Positions 53,962-63,865 of a stretch of 64,000 nt of DNA are shown here, piece by piece. Source of the DNA: Pediococcus acidilactici (GTDB lineage Bacteria; Bacillota; Bacilli; Lactobacillales; Lactobacillaceae); contig CP103908.1 in the NCBI GenBank assembly GCA_024970065.1, forward strand, positions 930,001 through 994,000, read 5' to 3'. Below the pieces are notes generated by a model, which searched no databases, had not been told where the DNA came from, and was given only the letters and a program-made list of their open reading frames with translations. Made by a program: the position numbers and the translations under genes. How positions within the stretch are numbered: position 1 is the first letter of the stretch; each line of letters starts with the position of its first letter.

Positions 53962-54079
53962 GATGCTCCTCCTTTTTGACCTAAAGTAAATGATACTCTA
54001 AATCAGAGGAATTTTCGATGTAGAGAAGGTAAACATTTGGTAAAATTAGTAATTAGAGACTAAGGTTGGAGATTTAGTA

Positions 54080-56863
54080 ATGAAAAAAACAAGGTATGCT
54101 GTTGTAGATTTAGAAACAACCGGTACGGGACCGGCTGAAGAAAGTCGAATTATTCAAATTGGCTGTGCTTTTATTGAAGGCGACCAAATTACTGAAACTT
54201 ATCAAACAAAAATTAACCCCCAAATGGCGATTCCCAAGCGAATCACGCGCTTAACCGGAATTACGGACCAACAAGTTCGCCACGCACCCAAATTTGTGGA
54301 CATTGCGGATAAAATTTACCAAAAGCTCGCGGGAACGGTGTTCGTTGCGCATAACGTCAACTTTGATTTTCCGTTTTTGAATCGGGAGTTGGTGCGCAGT
54401 GGGTATCCGGAGCTAACCATAAAGGCGATTGATACCGTCACGCTAAGCCAAGTGCTTTTTTCCCGCACCCGGGGCTACCGATTACGGGACCTGACCAACT
54501 ATTTGCATATTGAGCATGATGACCCGCATTCTGCTGACAGCGATGCAGTAGCAACTGCACACTTATTTCTCAAAATTAAGGCAGCTCTCGATGAACTACC
54601 CATTGTCACCTTGGAACGGTTGGCTAAGTTAGGGGACCAATTACCCCTACAAACGGCGACGATTTTAGACGAAGCTTTACGGAAAAACAAGCGGCATCCG
54701 GGCAAGTTGGCGAACGATTTACTGGTTGTCGATGGCCTAGCGCTTAAACGCCCGACTCCCTTAAATACGGGGGAACAAAGCGATGTTAAAAAAGAAAGCT
54801 ATCCGCAAACTAAACGCAGTAAGATTAAATTGTATAACAAGCAATTAAAATGGCGGAAGAGCCAAGCAACCTTAATGAATTACGTTTACCAACAATTCAG
54901 TCAAGAAAACGAAGAAAGAAACGTTGTGGTTGAAGCACCTACGGGGATGGGCAAAACCTTGGGGTATCTATTGCCCCTTAGCTATGTGGGCCGGCAACGG
55001 GCGCGTAAAGTGGTAATTAGCGTGCCAACAACCGTTTTACAGAACCAGGTATTCGAGGTTGGTAAAAAACAGCTAAATCCGCTTTTAAAGTATCCTCGGC
55101 AATACGCAGTTTTGAAGGGGAGTAATAATTACCTAGACTTGGATTTATTTGCCAAAAAAATTACAAAACCGCAGAACCTAAGTAAGGACGCACGGTTACT
55201 GGCAATGAAGATTCTCGTCTGGTTGACCACTACCGAGACCGGGGACTTTGACGAAATCAACTATCACGTTGGTTTTGGTAATAGTATCGACCAATTTCGA
55301 CATGCAGGAGCTACGGTGTTATCGACGAGTTCACCATTTTATAGCTATGACTTTTATCGCCGGGCCAAAACCAAGCTAAAGTTTGCTGATTTTATTATCA
55401 CAAATCACGCCTACCTTGCACACCATAGTGCCAAATTTAACGTGCAAGAACGAGCACCATACTTGGTGATTGACGAGGCCCAGCATTTTGCCCAAGAGTT
55501 GGCTAATTTAAACCAGCAGTATCTTGATTTAAACGAATTGATGATGGAAGCCCACCGTCTGGTCAGCCGGTTACTAATGAACCATCACGATAACTTAATG
55601 CGTTCGGTTATGAAACACCCGTTGGCCGGATTTCATATCCGCCGGTTTGTGAATAGCTTAGAAAAAATTAACCGCCTAATTTCCCAAATTCAAGGTAATT
55701 TATATGAAAGCTTTGTTCAACGAAAGAAGGCCGACCTGGTTGAAAACCAGCCTGCTGAAATTGCCATTGACGAAGCTGCTATTCGACGACTAAACCAAAA
55801 TGAATTCAACTTCCTTACTCAAGAATTGGCCAATACCTTTATTGAATTTGACACGCTGGATCGTTACTTTAAGCAACACGATTTGGGTTCGGTGACTAAT
55901 GAAGCGTGGCGCCAAATTCGGGCCTTTCAGGGGAACTTAACCAAATTTTACGATGCTATTCGTAATTTGAAGAACGATCCTGAACAAAGCTACTATTGGA
56001 TTACTTTAGGACCTAACCACGATGCTGGCAGTATTCGAATTGGTCGGGGAGTCGTAAACCCGGGAGAATTTTACCAAAAAGAAATTGTGCCGGCGTTTGC
56101 TCAAATATTGTTAATTGGTGGTACACTATTTGTTGGCAATCACCGGGATTACTTCTTAGAAAAGTACGCGTTGAGTAAGGAAAATGCGATCATTCGTTCC
56201 TTTAATACCGGGGTTAACTTTGCTAAACAACTTGATTTTGAAGTGTTGGATTCCGACTTTACCCTCGATCCAGACACCTCTCCAAAGGCGTACGAACGCT
56301 TTTTAGCAAACGCAATTACGGAACTGACGGAAGATGTTAATCGCCAGACTTTGGTACTTTTTAATTCCTTAGATACCATTGAAAAGGTTTATACTAGAAT
56401 GATGCAGGAGAACCCAGAACGTTCACGTAAAATTTTAGCTCAAGGGGTGCATGGTTCCCGCGCTAAAATTATTCGGGAATTTAATGACGAAGATAACGCC
56501 ATCCTTTTGGGAGCGGCATCGTTTTGGGAAGGGATCGATTTTCCTGGGGACCGGCTGGAATACCTAATTGTAACCCGCCTTCCATTTCGTTCGCCCGGTG
56601 ATAAGCTAGTTCAGTTAGCGGCTAAGCGGGCCCGAAACCCATTCCGCCAGTTTACGTTACCGGATGCACTATTGACGTTTAAACAGGGCCTTGGACGGGT
56701 GATTCGGAATAGTGATGATACGGGTGCGGTCGTGATGCTAGATAACCGGATTATGAAACGCCGTTACGGTAAACAATTTATCCATCAGCTCCCTAACGGA
56801 GTAGAAGCCCACTACGGCAAAATTAATGAGATTAAAACGAGGGTTGCTGACTTTTTTAAGTGA
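54080..56863 (+). CDS. dinG: DnaQ-type exonuclease fused to DinG-family helicase
   Basis: A 927-residue fusion typical of Firmicutes. The N-terminus (residues 1-165) is a DEDD 3'-5' exonuclease (DLETTGTGPAEESR, AHNVNFDFPFL, HSADSDAVAT). The rest is a superfamily 2 helicase with Walker A APTGMGKT near residue 286, DEAQH near 465 and QGLGRVIRNSDDTG near the C-terminus (motif VI). The four Cys of an iron-sulfur cluster found in E. coli DinG are not seen, as in B. subtilis DinG. Probably acts in DNA or RNA turnover during stress. Followed by ypmB and dnaD on the same strand. Confidence 0.92.
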   Translation: MKKTRYAVVDLETTGTGPAEESRIIQIGCAFIEGDQITETYQTKINPQMAIPKRITRLTGITDQQVRHAPKFVDIADKIYQKLAGTVFVAHNVNFDFPFLNRELVRSGYPELTIKAIDTVTLSQVLFSRTRGYRLRDLTNYLHIEHDDPHSADSDAVATAHLFLKIKAALDELPIVTLERLAKLGDQLPLQTATILDEALRKNKRHPGKLANDLLVVDGLALKRPTPLNTGEQSDVKKESYPQTKRSKIKLYNKQLKWRKSQATLMNYVYQQFSQENEERNVVVEAPTGMGKTLGYLLPLSYVGRQRARKVVISVPTTVLQNQVFEVGKKQLNPLLKYPRQYAVLKGSNNYLDLDLFAKKITKPQNLSKDARLLAMKILVWLTTTETGDFDEINYHVGFGNSIDQFRHAGATVLSTSSPFYSYDFYRRAKTKLKFADFIITNHAYLAHHSAKFNVQERAPYLVIDEAQHFAQELANLNQQYLDLNELMMEAHRLVSRLLMNHHDNLMRSVMKHPLAGFHIRRFVNSLEKINRLISQIQGNLYESFVQRKKADLVENQPAEIAIDEAAIRRLNQNEFNFLTQELANTFIEFDTLDRYFKQHDLGSVTNEAWRQIRAFQGNLTKFYDAIRNLKNDPEQSYYWITLGPNHDAGSIRIGRGVVNPGEFYQKEIVPAFAQILLIGGTLFVGNHRDYFLEKYALSKENAIIRSFNTGVNFAKQLDFEVLDSDFTLDPDTSPKAYERFLANAITELTEDVNRQTLVLFNSLDTIEKVYTRMMQENPERSRKILAQGVHGSRAKIIREFNDEDNAILLGAASFWEGIDFPGDRLEYLIVTRLPFRSPGDKLVQLAAKRARNPFRQFTLPDALLTFKQGLGRVIRNSDDTGAVVMLDNRIMKRRYGKQFIHQLPNGVEAHYGKINEIKTRVADFFK

Positions 56864-56893
56864 GCCCGTGGTTTATATTAGTTGAGGAAGATT

Positions 56894-57385
56894 ATGAAAA
56901 AAAGTAGACTTAAACACCCATTTTTGTTGATTATTTTTATTGTGGCTGCGTCAATTATTGGTTCGGCCGCGATTATCTTTAATGAAATCAACCGGCCCAT
57001 CCGCGGCGACACGCACGTGGCTAAGACGATTGCGTTGGACAATACTGATTTGGCCAAAGTTGACCGGGTCACCCGGTTTGTTTATAACCAAACCGAATAT
57101 ACTGTTTCAGGATCAAAGAAAGACGGGACGAACATTTTCGTGGTGATTGCTGACCATGGTAAAAAAATCACCGTGTACCCTCAATCAGCCGGAGTGTCCG
57201 AACAAGCCGCCATTAAAACTGTTGAACAGGACTCTTCGTTAAAAGAAATCACGTCGAGTCGATTTGGGATTGTCAAGAAGCGTCCGGTATGGATGATTTC
57301 GTACATTAACCAGAAGGATCATTTGGTGATTAAGTTGATTGACTTTAAGACGGGACAAGAAATCAAACACGTATCCACGTACTAG
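56894..57385 (+). CDS. ypmB: YpmB-like membrane-anchored protein (DUF5590)
   Basis: A 163-residue protein with an N-terminal membrane helix (HPFLLIIFIVAASIIGSAAIIF, about residues 8-29) and an exported domain with the PepSY-like repeats of YpmB (...YSVSG-type strand TEYTVSGSKKDG, and PQSAGVSEQAAIKTVEQD). Function is not known. In B. subtilis ypmB lies between dinG and aspB-asnS-dnaD. Here aspB and asnS are absent and dnaD follows after 14 bases. ATG 56894 follows GAGGAAG. Confidence 0.85.
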   Translation: MKKSRLKHPFLLIIFIVAASIIGSAAIIFNEINRPIRGDTHVAKTIALDNTDLAKVDRVTRFVYNQTEYTVSGSKKDGTNIFVVIADHGKKITVYPQSAGVSEQAAIKTVEQDSSLKEITSSRFGIVKKRPVWMISYINQKDHLVIKLIDFKTGQEIKHVSTY

Positions 57386-57399
57386 ATTAAGGAGTAAAT

Positions 57400-58116
57400 A
57401 TGCAAGACGTATTATTAAAGTTACTACAAGATGGTGACACTAGCATTCCTAACTTTTTGCTTGATAACTACGCAAAAATGGGGATGACCAATGATGAATT
57501 TTTACTCTATTTGCAAATCAAGAAAGAACAGGCCCGCGGAAATGGATTTCCGCCAATGGATAAGCTTGCCGCAAGTTTAGGCATTAATAGTCAAACTTTA
57601 TTTGCGACTATTCAATCCTTGCAAGACAAGAAAATGCTGGAAATTAAACAGAGGCGGGATGGTCAAGGACAATTAACCGATTTTTACGACTTTAGCTTGT
57701 TTTATCAAAAGTTAATTGCACTATTAGACGGTAAAGCTGCAAAGGTAGTAGAAACCAAGTCGCAAGCAGACACTAATAATATTTACGACCAGATCCAGGT
57801 TGAGTTTGGGCGAGCCTTATCGCCAATTGAAATTGAAACGATCACGCAATGGATTAATAATGACCATTTTGCTCCGGACTTGATTCGGTTAGCGCTAAAA
57901 GAAGCGGTTTTAAACCAAGCGTATAACTTAAAATACATGGACCGAATTTTGCTGAATTGGCAGCAGCGAAACCTCACGACTGCGGCTCAGGTAGAAAACA
58001 GTTTAAAGCAGCGGCCCCATGGTGAAACGGAGAAGCATGCGCAAAATGACAAAACGCACGGTTCCAACATATACATCCCGCTAATCAAGCTTACGGAGCA
58101 CAAAGAAAATAACTAA
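57400..58116 (+). CDS. dnaD: DNA replication protein DnaD
   Basis: Primosome component that recruits the replicative helicase with DnaB and DnaI. The 238-residue protein has the N-terminal winged-helix DnaD_N domain (SIPNFLLDNYAKMGMTNDEFLLYLQIK) and the C-terminal DnaB_2 domain ending YMDRILLNWQQRNLTT (about 170-195), where the conserved YMDRILLNW motif binds DNA. ATG 57400 follows AAGGAG. In most relatives nth follows. Here a terminator comes next and then ponA on the other strand. Confidence 0.94.
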   Translation: MQDVLLKLLQDGDTSIPNFLLDNYAKMGMTNDEFLLYLQIKKEQARGNGFPPMDKLAASLGINSQTLFATIQSLQDKKMLEIKQRRDGQGQLTDFYDFSLFYQKLIALLDGKAAKVVETKSQADTNNIYDQIQVEFGRALSPIEIETITQWINNDHFAPDLIRLALKEAVLNQAYNLKYMDRILLNWQQRNLTTAAQVENSLKQRPHGETEKHAQNDKTHGSNIYIPLIKLTEHKENN

Positions 58117-58125
58117 AAGCATAAT

Positions 58126-58157
58126 AAAAAGACCTCCTAAAAAGGAGGTCTTTTTAT
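58126..58157 (+). terminator. Bidirectional terminator between dnaD and pbp1A
   Basis: AAAAAGACCTCC and GGAGGTCTTTTT form a 12-bp perfect stem with a seven-base loop and T tracts on both strands. Confidence 0.95.
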
Positions 58158-58162
58158 TACGG

Positions 58163-60484
58163 TTAATTGTTAGAACTAGCGGCCGTGGTCTCAGCAGAAG
58201 GGGTTGCTGAAGAGCTAACTCCTGCACTGCTAGATGGTTCACTGCTACTGAACGAACTGCTTGACGATGAAGAAGCTACGCTAGAGGAATTATCATCTTC
58301 ATTTTTGCTTTCATCTTGATTGTCCTGATCATCATCCTTATCAGAAGAAGAGGACTTGCTAGAATGACTAGAGCTTGAAGAGCTGCTGAAGATTGATGAG
58401 TAAGAACGTTTGTTATTCTTGGCGTAATCATCGCTCTTTCCAGAGTCGTCATAATCTTCACCAATTTGGTAGTACTCATTTTCACCTTTCTTACCAACCG
58501 AAGATGGCATGCTCCAATCGGCGTTAGATGAAAATTGAGACATGTAATAGATCATGTACTTCCACAGGTACTGTGCCAAGTTGGTTTGCTCTTGGGTTAG
58601 ATACCCAGTAGTGGAGTTAGGATGATCAAATCCGGTCCAAACTGAAAGGGAGTAATCCTTAGTATAACCAGTCATCCAAGAGTCACTTGAAGCATTGCTT
58701 GGAATATCGTATGCTTCAGTAGCTTTTTTCGAGTAGGCAACGGTCCCAGTTTTACTTGCCATGTTAATACCTGGAAGGTTAGCTGCTCGACCAGAACCAT
58801 TACTGTCAGTAGTAACCCCCTTAAGAATTGAAGTCATCAAGAAGGCGGTCGCTTTTGACATTGCCCGGCTACCCTTAGACTTGTACTTGTAAATCTTACC
58901 GTCGTTAGTAACTACTTTATGGATGTAAGTTGGCTTATGGTAAATCCCACCGTTAGCAAATGCAGCATACGCGGCTGCTTCTTGGAGGGTAGAAACGTAT
59001 AGGCCAATCCCGTTACTTAGGGTGTAACCATCCTTATTGGTGATTCCAAGTCCCTCTAGGAAGTCGCTTGCCTTAGAAATTCCTACGTCTTGTAAAGTCC
59101 GAATGGCAGGAACGTTTCGGGATTGGATTAATGCATCCCGGACGGTCATGGTTCCCTTAAACTGGTGGTCAAAGTCGTAAAGTTTGGTGTTCGTTCCCGG
59201 ATAGGTAAACGGAATATCCTTAACTTTTCGGTAGGTTGGCCACTTCAAGTATTCAAACGCCGGACCGTAATCCATCAACGGCTTAGCAGTGGAACCCGAA
59301 CTACGGTCAGTTTGAACAGCCCGGTTTAAACCATAGGTGACGTCACCAGTTTTGCGACCACCGAGCATTGCGACGATTTTCCCGGTTTTGTTATCAACCA
59401 TAGTGGCACCGACCTGAATCTCGTCGTCATTAAAGTTAACGGTCTGGTCATCATTTGCCAATTCATACAGTTTCTTCTGGGCGGCGTAGTCCATATTGGT
59501 ATAAACTTTTAAACCGCCCTTGGTTGTGTCAAAACCTTTATCCTTAAGATCGGTTAATACTTCTTTGACGTATGGGTCAATAATCTTATTTTTCTCAGTG
59601 GATTCCGAACTGGTTTCGTGAGTGTCGGTTAATCCAGATTGAATACTTTCTTTTTCTGCTTGGTCTGCTTGTTGCCGTGAAATTTCCTTATTCTTTACCA
59701 TGGCTTCCAAAACGGTATCCCGTCGTGATTTAGCATACTTAGGATTACTGATTGGATCATAGTTGGTAGGGGATTGTGGCATTCCAGCAAGTAATGCTAG
59801 TTGGGCTAAGTCTAACTTATCCAATGACTTACCAAAGTAGTATTTTGCGGCGGTTTCCATTCCGTAAACACCATTACCCATGTAGACCTTGTTAATGTAG
59901 AATTCCAAAATCTGGTCCTTGCTGTACTTCTTATCTACTTGTAAGGCTAGCCATGCTTCTTGGGCTTTAACCTTTAAGGTTCGATCCGAAGCATCCGTAG
60001 AAAAGACGGAGAGCTTTACTAATTGCTGGGTAAGGGTGCTGGCACCCTGTAAACCTAGTGAGGAGCCGGTAAAGTTAGCCAGTGCAGCCCCCACGATCCG
60101 AACTGGGTCAATCCCGTTGTTCTTATAGAAACGCCGATCTTCGATGGAAACAATGGCGTGTTTTAAGGTTTTAGGGATGTCTTCTTTTTTTACATACTCA
60201 CGGTTCTGAGAACCTAAGCGAGTTAACACCTTACCATCTTTATCGTAAATCACGGTAGCATTATCACTAGACAACTGCGCTTCAGTAATCTTAGGTGCGC
60301 TTTGGGCGTAATACATAAATAAACCGCCCCCAAACACAATTAAAGCAACTAAAAAGCCTAAAGCCGTCAGTAGTAATTTCTTAACCCACGAAGAGGGGCC
60401 CCCTTTATTAGAATGGGAACGTTGCATTTCCGAATGTTGCGTTCGCCGCAGGGGCTGCTCACGATTGTTATTTCTACTATTCAT
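58163..60484 (-). CDS. ponA: Penicillin-binding protein 1A (bifunctional transglycosylase/transpeptidase)
   Basis: Class A PBP polymerising and cross-linking peptidoglycan. The 773-residue protein has a cytoplasmic basic head, one membrane helix (about 36-61), the GT51 domain with VSIEDRRFYKNNGID (catalytic Glu near 113) and QGASTLTQQLVK. The transpeptidase domain has STAK (Ser about 394), SRN (about 455) and KTGT (about 577). The last 90 residues are almost pure Ser, Asp, Glu and Asn, a disordered tail in the wall. ATG 60484 follows AAGGAG; recU lies 33 bases upstream, the standard recU-ponA operon. Confidence 0.96.
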   Translation of the reverse strand: MNSRNNNREQPLRRTQHSEMQRSHSNKGGPSSWVKKLLLTALGFLVALIVFGGGLFMYYAQSAPKITEAQLSSDNATVIYDKDGKVLTRLGSQNREYVKKEDIPKTLKHAIVSIEDRRFYKNNGIDPVRIVGAALANFTGSSLGLQGASTLTQQLVKLSVFSTDASDRTLKVKAQEAWLALQVDKKYSKDQILEFYINKVYMGNGVYGMETAAKYYFGKSLDKLDLAQLALLAGMPQSPTNYDPISNPKYAKSRRDTVLEAMVKNKEISRQQADQAEKESIQSGLTDTHETSSESTEKNKIIDPYVKEVLTDLKDKGFDTTKGGLKVYTNMDYAAQKKLYELANDDQTVNFNDDEIQVGATMVDNKTGKIVAMLGGRKTGDVTYGLNRAVQTDRSSGSTAKPLMDYGPAFEYLKWPTYRKVKDIPFTYPGTNTKLYDFDHQFKGTMTVRDALIQSRNVPAIRTLQDVGISKASDFLEGLGITNKDGYTLSNGIGLYVSTLQEAAAYAAFANGGIYHKPTYIHKVVTNDGKIYKYKSKGSRAMSKATAFLMTSILKGVTTDSNGSGRAANLPGINMASKTGTVAYSKKATEAYDIPSNASSDSWMTGYTKDYSLSVWTGFDHPNSTTGYLTQEQTNLAQYLWKYMIYYMSQFSSNADWSMPSSVGKKGENEYYQIGEDYDDSGKSDDYAKNNKRSYSSIFSSSSSSSHSSKSSSSDKDDDQDNQDESKNEDDNSSSVASSSSSSSFSSSEPSSSAGVSSSATPSAETTAASSNN

Positions 60485-60517
60485 ATCTAATCTCCTTGCT
60501 CTTTAAAAATCGATTCG

Positions 60518-61117
60518 CTATATGATTTGATCTACCGCATCCAGGTATGGAATCAACGGGTTGATCTGGTAATTAATCTCGTAACCACTTTTTTCGAATT
60601 CAGAAAGCGGAATCGATTTTCGACCACCATTTTTGATATTTTTCCAAAACTTGAATAAGTCTGTTGCCGGTAGCAAAAATATCTTATCCAATTTTACAAA
60701 TTTTACTATGGTAAAGCAAACGCCACCGACTTTTTGGCACTGTTCCATGTGGGTAATTTGATGTTCGTGAAAGTTACTTAATGGAAAGGAAGTTTTATTA
60801 GTAGTTTCCTTTGCATCAAAGTCAATGTATTTACCCTGATATACGCCGTTATAATCGGTAGTAGAAGCCTTGCTGAAGTATGCTTCTTTAATTCGCGCGG
60901 CACTTCGTTTAGGATAATCCACCTTTACAATTTGAATAGGGGTCGGCTTCTTATGTATTACGGCAACCCCACGCGATAAGTAGTAACGGTTGCTTTCGTT
61001 AATTTCTTCTTCTAAAGACATTCCCCGCTTTCCGTAAATGGGTACGGTTGGTTTTTGTGAATGGTCGGCACTTGAATGGTTATTAAGCGTCGAGCCAGTT
61101 GGGTACTTAAATTTCAC
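60518..61117 (-). CDS. recU: Holliday junction resolvase RecU
   Basis: Cleaves Holliday junctions in recombination and repair and supports chromosome segregation. The 199-residue protein has the N-terminal arm KRGMSLEEEINESNRYYL and the core DYNGVYQGKYIDFDAKETTNK (catalytic Asp and Glu, roughly residues 85-110), then HQITHMEQC. It starts at GTG 61117 with AGGAGG seven bases upstream. It is expressed together with pbp1A. Confidence 0.96.
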   Translation of the reverse strand: MKFKYPTGSTLNNHSSADHSQKPTVPIYGKRGMSLEEEINESNRYYLSRGVAVIHKKPTPIQIVKVDYPKRSAARIKEAYFSKASTTDYNGVYQGKYIDFDAKETTNKTSFPLSNFHEHQITHMEQCQKVGGVCFTIVKFVKLDKIFLLPATDLFKFWKNIKNGGRKSIPLSEFEKSGYEINYQINPLIPYLDAVDQII

Positions 61118-61272
61118 GGTTCATCCTCCTGATAGCTTATTATACTATGCTAATTAGTCCTTTAGATTACAAAAGACTTAAAAATGAGGTTGATAAAAAA
61201 CATTTTTATTTTTTTACGTATCTATAATGTAGTAAACTTCAACTGTAGATATTAAGAAACGGGAGCGAGAAA

Positions 61273-61824
61273 ATGAGCCGGTTATGGTTAACGGGATACC
61301 GCAGTTATGAATTGGGAATTTTTTCAGATAGTGATCCTAAATTAGAGGTAATTAAGTTTGCTTTAAAAAATAGGTTGATTGAAAAAGTGGAAACGGGGAC
61401 TACTTGGGTCATTGCGGGTCCGCAGTTAGGAACTGAACAATGGGGACTCACGGTCGCTAATGAATTAAAAAAAGACTATCCGGAATTACAAACGGCACTA
61501 ATGGCCCCTTTCGCAGACTTCGGTAAGCAGTGGAAGCCAGAAAAGCAAGAACAGTTATCCGCGTTAAAATCCAAAGTAAATTTTTACGGTCAGGTCAGCG
61601 ACTTGCCATACCAAAGTCCCCAACAATTAAAAAATTATCAAAGTTTTATGTTAGAACATACCGATGAAGCACTTTTGTTATATGATAGTGAGCGGGAAGG
61701 AAAAACTAAATATGATTTAACGGCAATTCAAAGATACCAAAACCAAAATGCGTATGACCTTACCACCATCGATTTTTATGATTTAGAAGATGAAGCTAAC
61801 GCATACGCAGAAAACCATGAATAA
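61273..61824 (+). CDS. ypsA: DUF1273 / YpsA family SLOG-fold protein
   Basis: A 183-residue member of the YpsA (DUF1273) family, a SLOG-like Rossmann fold. Signatures are WLTGYRSYELGIF at the N-terminus and GPQLGTEQWGLTVANELKKDYP near residue 50. In B. subtilis and S. aureus YpsA affects cell division. Here it lies directly upstream of the division gene gpsB, as in those genomes. ATG 61273 follows GGGAGCG. Confidence 0.93.
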   Translation: MSRLWLTGYRSYELGIFSDSDPKLEVIKFALKNRLIEKVETGTTWVIAGPQLGTEQWGLTVANELKKDYPELQTALMAPFADFGKQWKPEKQEQLSALKSKVNFYGQVSDLPYQSPQQLKNYQSFMLEHTDEALLLYDSEREGKTKYDLTAIQRYQNQNAYDLTTIDFYDLEDEANAYAENHE

Positions 61825-61899
61825 TTCTTTGAATTTCCAAGAAGTTTTGATACAATAGGATACAGTTATTTGATCAATAGTAATCAACGAGGTGCAGCA

Positions 61900-62241
61900 A
61901 TGGACAACATTAATTTTACTCCAAAGGATATTTTGCAAAAAGAATTCAAACCGAAGATGCGGGGTTATGACCCGGCAGATGTCGATACTTTCTTAGATTC
62001 CGTAATTAAGGATTACGAAAACTTTGGGAAGGAAATCGAACGGCTTAAAGACGAAAATGAACGGTTATCAGATAAGGTTGACGAATTAGGTAAGCAAGTT
62101 TCCGCTGGTGCAACCGTTGAAGAATCAGCACCCGTTAGTGGGGCAACTAATGTGGATGTCTTGAAACGTTTATCCAATCTTGAACGTCGCGTGTTTGGTG
62201 CTCAACTTGAAGATAACGGCAACGATTCGCATCGAATCTAA
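61900..62241 (+). CDS. gpsB: Cell cycle protein GpsB
   Basis: DivIVA-like coiled-coil protein that coordinates septal and peripheral wall synthesis, binding class A PBPs (pbp1A lies 1.4 kb away). The 113-residue protein has the N-terminal membrane-binding region [23 protein letters not shown] (residues about 6-28), a coiled coil to about residue 75, and a short C-terminal trimerisation segment ([14 protein letters not shown]). ATG 61900 follows GAGGTGC; the in-frame codons back to 61870 lack a site. Confidence 0.95.
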   Translation: MDNINFTPKDILQKEFKPKMRGYDPADVDTFLDSVIKDYENFGKEIERLKDENERLSDKVDELGKQVSAGATVEESAPVSGATNVDVLKRLSNLERRVFGAQLEDNGNDSHRI

Positions 62242-62252
62242 ATTAAATATCA

Positions 62253-62648
62253 TTTTGTAAATCTCGGGTAATTGCGGCTAACATCGGTTAGCTGAGGAAA
62301 GTCCATGCTCGCACAAGCTGCGATGCTTGTAGTGTTCGTGCCCGGTGAAAAAATAAGCTGGGGCATCTGTTTTCAGATGACGGCAAGCCAACGAGCTAAA
62401 GCTTCGGCCATGCTCTAGTAGCTTTGAAAAGTGCCACAGAGACGATCTTATTAAGAAATTAATAAGTTGGAACGCGGTAAACCCCTCGAGCGGGAAACCC
62501 AAACTATGGTAGGGGAGCTTCACATCGTGGAAATGAACTAAGATGTGGGGGCAGATTTTAAATCTGCAGATAGATGATTACCCAAATTTAAATTTTTCCT
62601 GAGAATTTATTTTGGACAAAACATGGCTTATAGAGGTTTACAAATTCA
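62253..62648 (+). ncRNA. rnpB: RNase P RNA (bacterial type B)
   Basis: Catalytic RNA that removes 5' leaders from pre-tRNA. Conserved segments in order are TCGGGTAATTGC, GAGGAAAGTCCATGCTCGCA (CR-I), AGTGTTCGTGCC, GAAAGTGCCACAG, GGAACGCGGTAAACCCCTCG (CR-IV), AGATGATTACC and ACAAAACATGGCTTA (CR-V). The 5' TTGTAAATCTC (62255-62265) pairs with GAGGTTTACAA (62633-62643), which sets both ends. It fills the gap between gpsB and rlmL, the usual location in lactobacilli. Confidence 0.97.
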
Positions 62649-62651
62649 GGG

Positions 62652-62697
62652 AGGCTAGGGTGAAAGTTTACTTTTATCCTAGCCTTTTATTTTACTA
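62652..62697 (+). terminator. Intrinsic terminator after rnpB
   Basis: AGGCTAGG (62652-62659) and CCTAGCCT (62678-62685) are followed by a T-rich run. Confidence 0.85.
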
Positions 62698-62724
62698 ATA
62701 AACAATTCTAGTAGGGAAGTTATC

Positions 62725-63855
62725 ATGAAAAATTACAAATTATTAGCAACCATGGCAAGTGGTTTAGAAAGTTTAACTAAAAATGAACTCAAAGATTTAG
62801 GCTACGCTGTCCAAACGGAAAATGGACGAGTTCGTTTTGAAGGAACTTTTGAAGACATTATCCGTACTAATTTATGGCTACGGACTGCCGATCGAATCAA
62901 AATTATTGTGGGAGAATTTAAAGCGGTCACTTTTGACGAACTGTTTGAACAGGTTAAAGCACTCCCTTGGGACGAGTTAATTCCCATTAATGGCGAATTT
63001 CCGGTGAACGGAAAATCTAAAAAATCACAATTACATAGTGTGCCCGACGTTCAAGCGATTACTAAGAAGGCGATTGTTGAAAAATTACGTGAAGTTTATC
63101 ATTGGCGTAATCAATTGCCAGAAACCGGGGCTAAGTACGGTTTAGAGGTAAGTATCGATAAGGACCACGTCTTAATCACTCTAGACACTACCGGAGATAG
63201 TTTGTTTAAACGGGGATACCGTTTATATAAGGGATCTGCGCCACTTAAAGAAACGATGGCTGCAGCGTTAGTGATGTTAACTAACTGGCACGCCGATAAA
63301 CCATTAGTAGATCCATTTTGTGGCTCAGGGACCATCCCAATTGAAGCAGCTTTGATTGGACAAAATATCGCGCCAGGCTTTAACCGTAGTTTTGCCTGTG
63401 AAAGTTGGGAAATGGCTGACAAAGAGTTGGTTGAGCGGGTTCGTGCGGAGGCGGACGAAAAAGCGGATTACGACGTTGAACTCGATATTACCGGATACGA
63501 TATTGACGGAAAAATGATTGAGATTGCGAATAAGAATGCCGAGGAGGCTGGATTAGCCGGAATCATTAAGTTTAAGCAACAGGCTGTTAAGGATTTCAAA
63601 ACGGATCAAAAAAATGGAGTGTTGATCGGCAACCCGCCTTATGGTCAACGGCTAAGTGATCAAAAAGCTGCCCGAGAAATTTATCGGCAGTTAGGTAACG
63701 TAACTAAGCCAATTCCAACCTGGAGTAAATACTTTATTACTAGTGACCTAGATTTCGAAAAGTATTACGGTCAGTCCGCCACTAAGAAGCGCAAATTATA
63801 TAACGGAGCTTTAAGAACGGATTATTTCCAATTTTGGGGTAGACGTGAAAGGTAG
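62725..63855 (+). CDS. rlmL: THUMP-domain rRNA methyltransferase (RlmL-like, YpsC)
   Basis: Class I SAM-dependent guanine-N2 methyltransferase that acts on 23S rRNA. The 376-residue protein has an N-terminal ferredoxin-like plus THUMP domain (residues 1-160), the VDPFCGSGTIPIEAALIG SAM motif (about 193-210) and the catalytic NPPYGQRL motif (about 300). E. coli RlmKL is a longer fusion. This is the stand-alone RlmL part seen in Firmicutes. ATG 62725 follows AGGGAAG. Confidence 0.92.
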   Translation: MKNYKLLATMASGLESLTKNELKDLGYAVQTENGRVRFEGTFEDIIRTNLWLRTADRIKIIVGEFKAVTFDELFEQVKALPWDELIPINGEFPVNGKSKKSQLHSVPDVQAITKKAIVEKLREVYHWRNQLPETGAKYGLEVSIDKDHVLITLDTTGDSLFKRGYRLYKGSAPLKETMAAALVMLTNWHADKPLVDPFCGSGTIPIEAALIGQNIAPGFNRSFACESWEMADKELVERVRAEADEKADYDVELDITGYDIDGKMIEIANKNAEEAGLAGIIKFKQQAVKDFKTDQKNGVLIGNPPYGQRLSDQKAAREIYRQLGNVTKPIPTWSKYFITSDLDFEKYYGQSATKKRKLYNGALRTDYFQFWGRRER

Positions 63856-63865
63856 GTCTTAATTA

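Noticed and set aside
58163..58460. Ser-rich repetitive DNA in the pbp1A 3' end as a possible tandem repeat or phase-variable site
   Set aside because: It encodes the usual disordered Ser/Asp tail of lactobacillar PBP1A. The codons are mixed and no exact tandem unit was found.
62278..62523. 81-residue minus-strand frame within 62278-62523
   Set aside because: It lies wholly inside the RNase P RNA gene, whose conserved segments explain the sequence.
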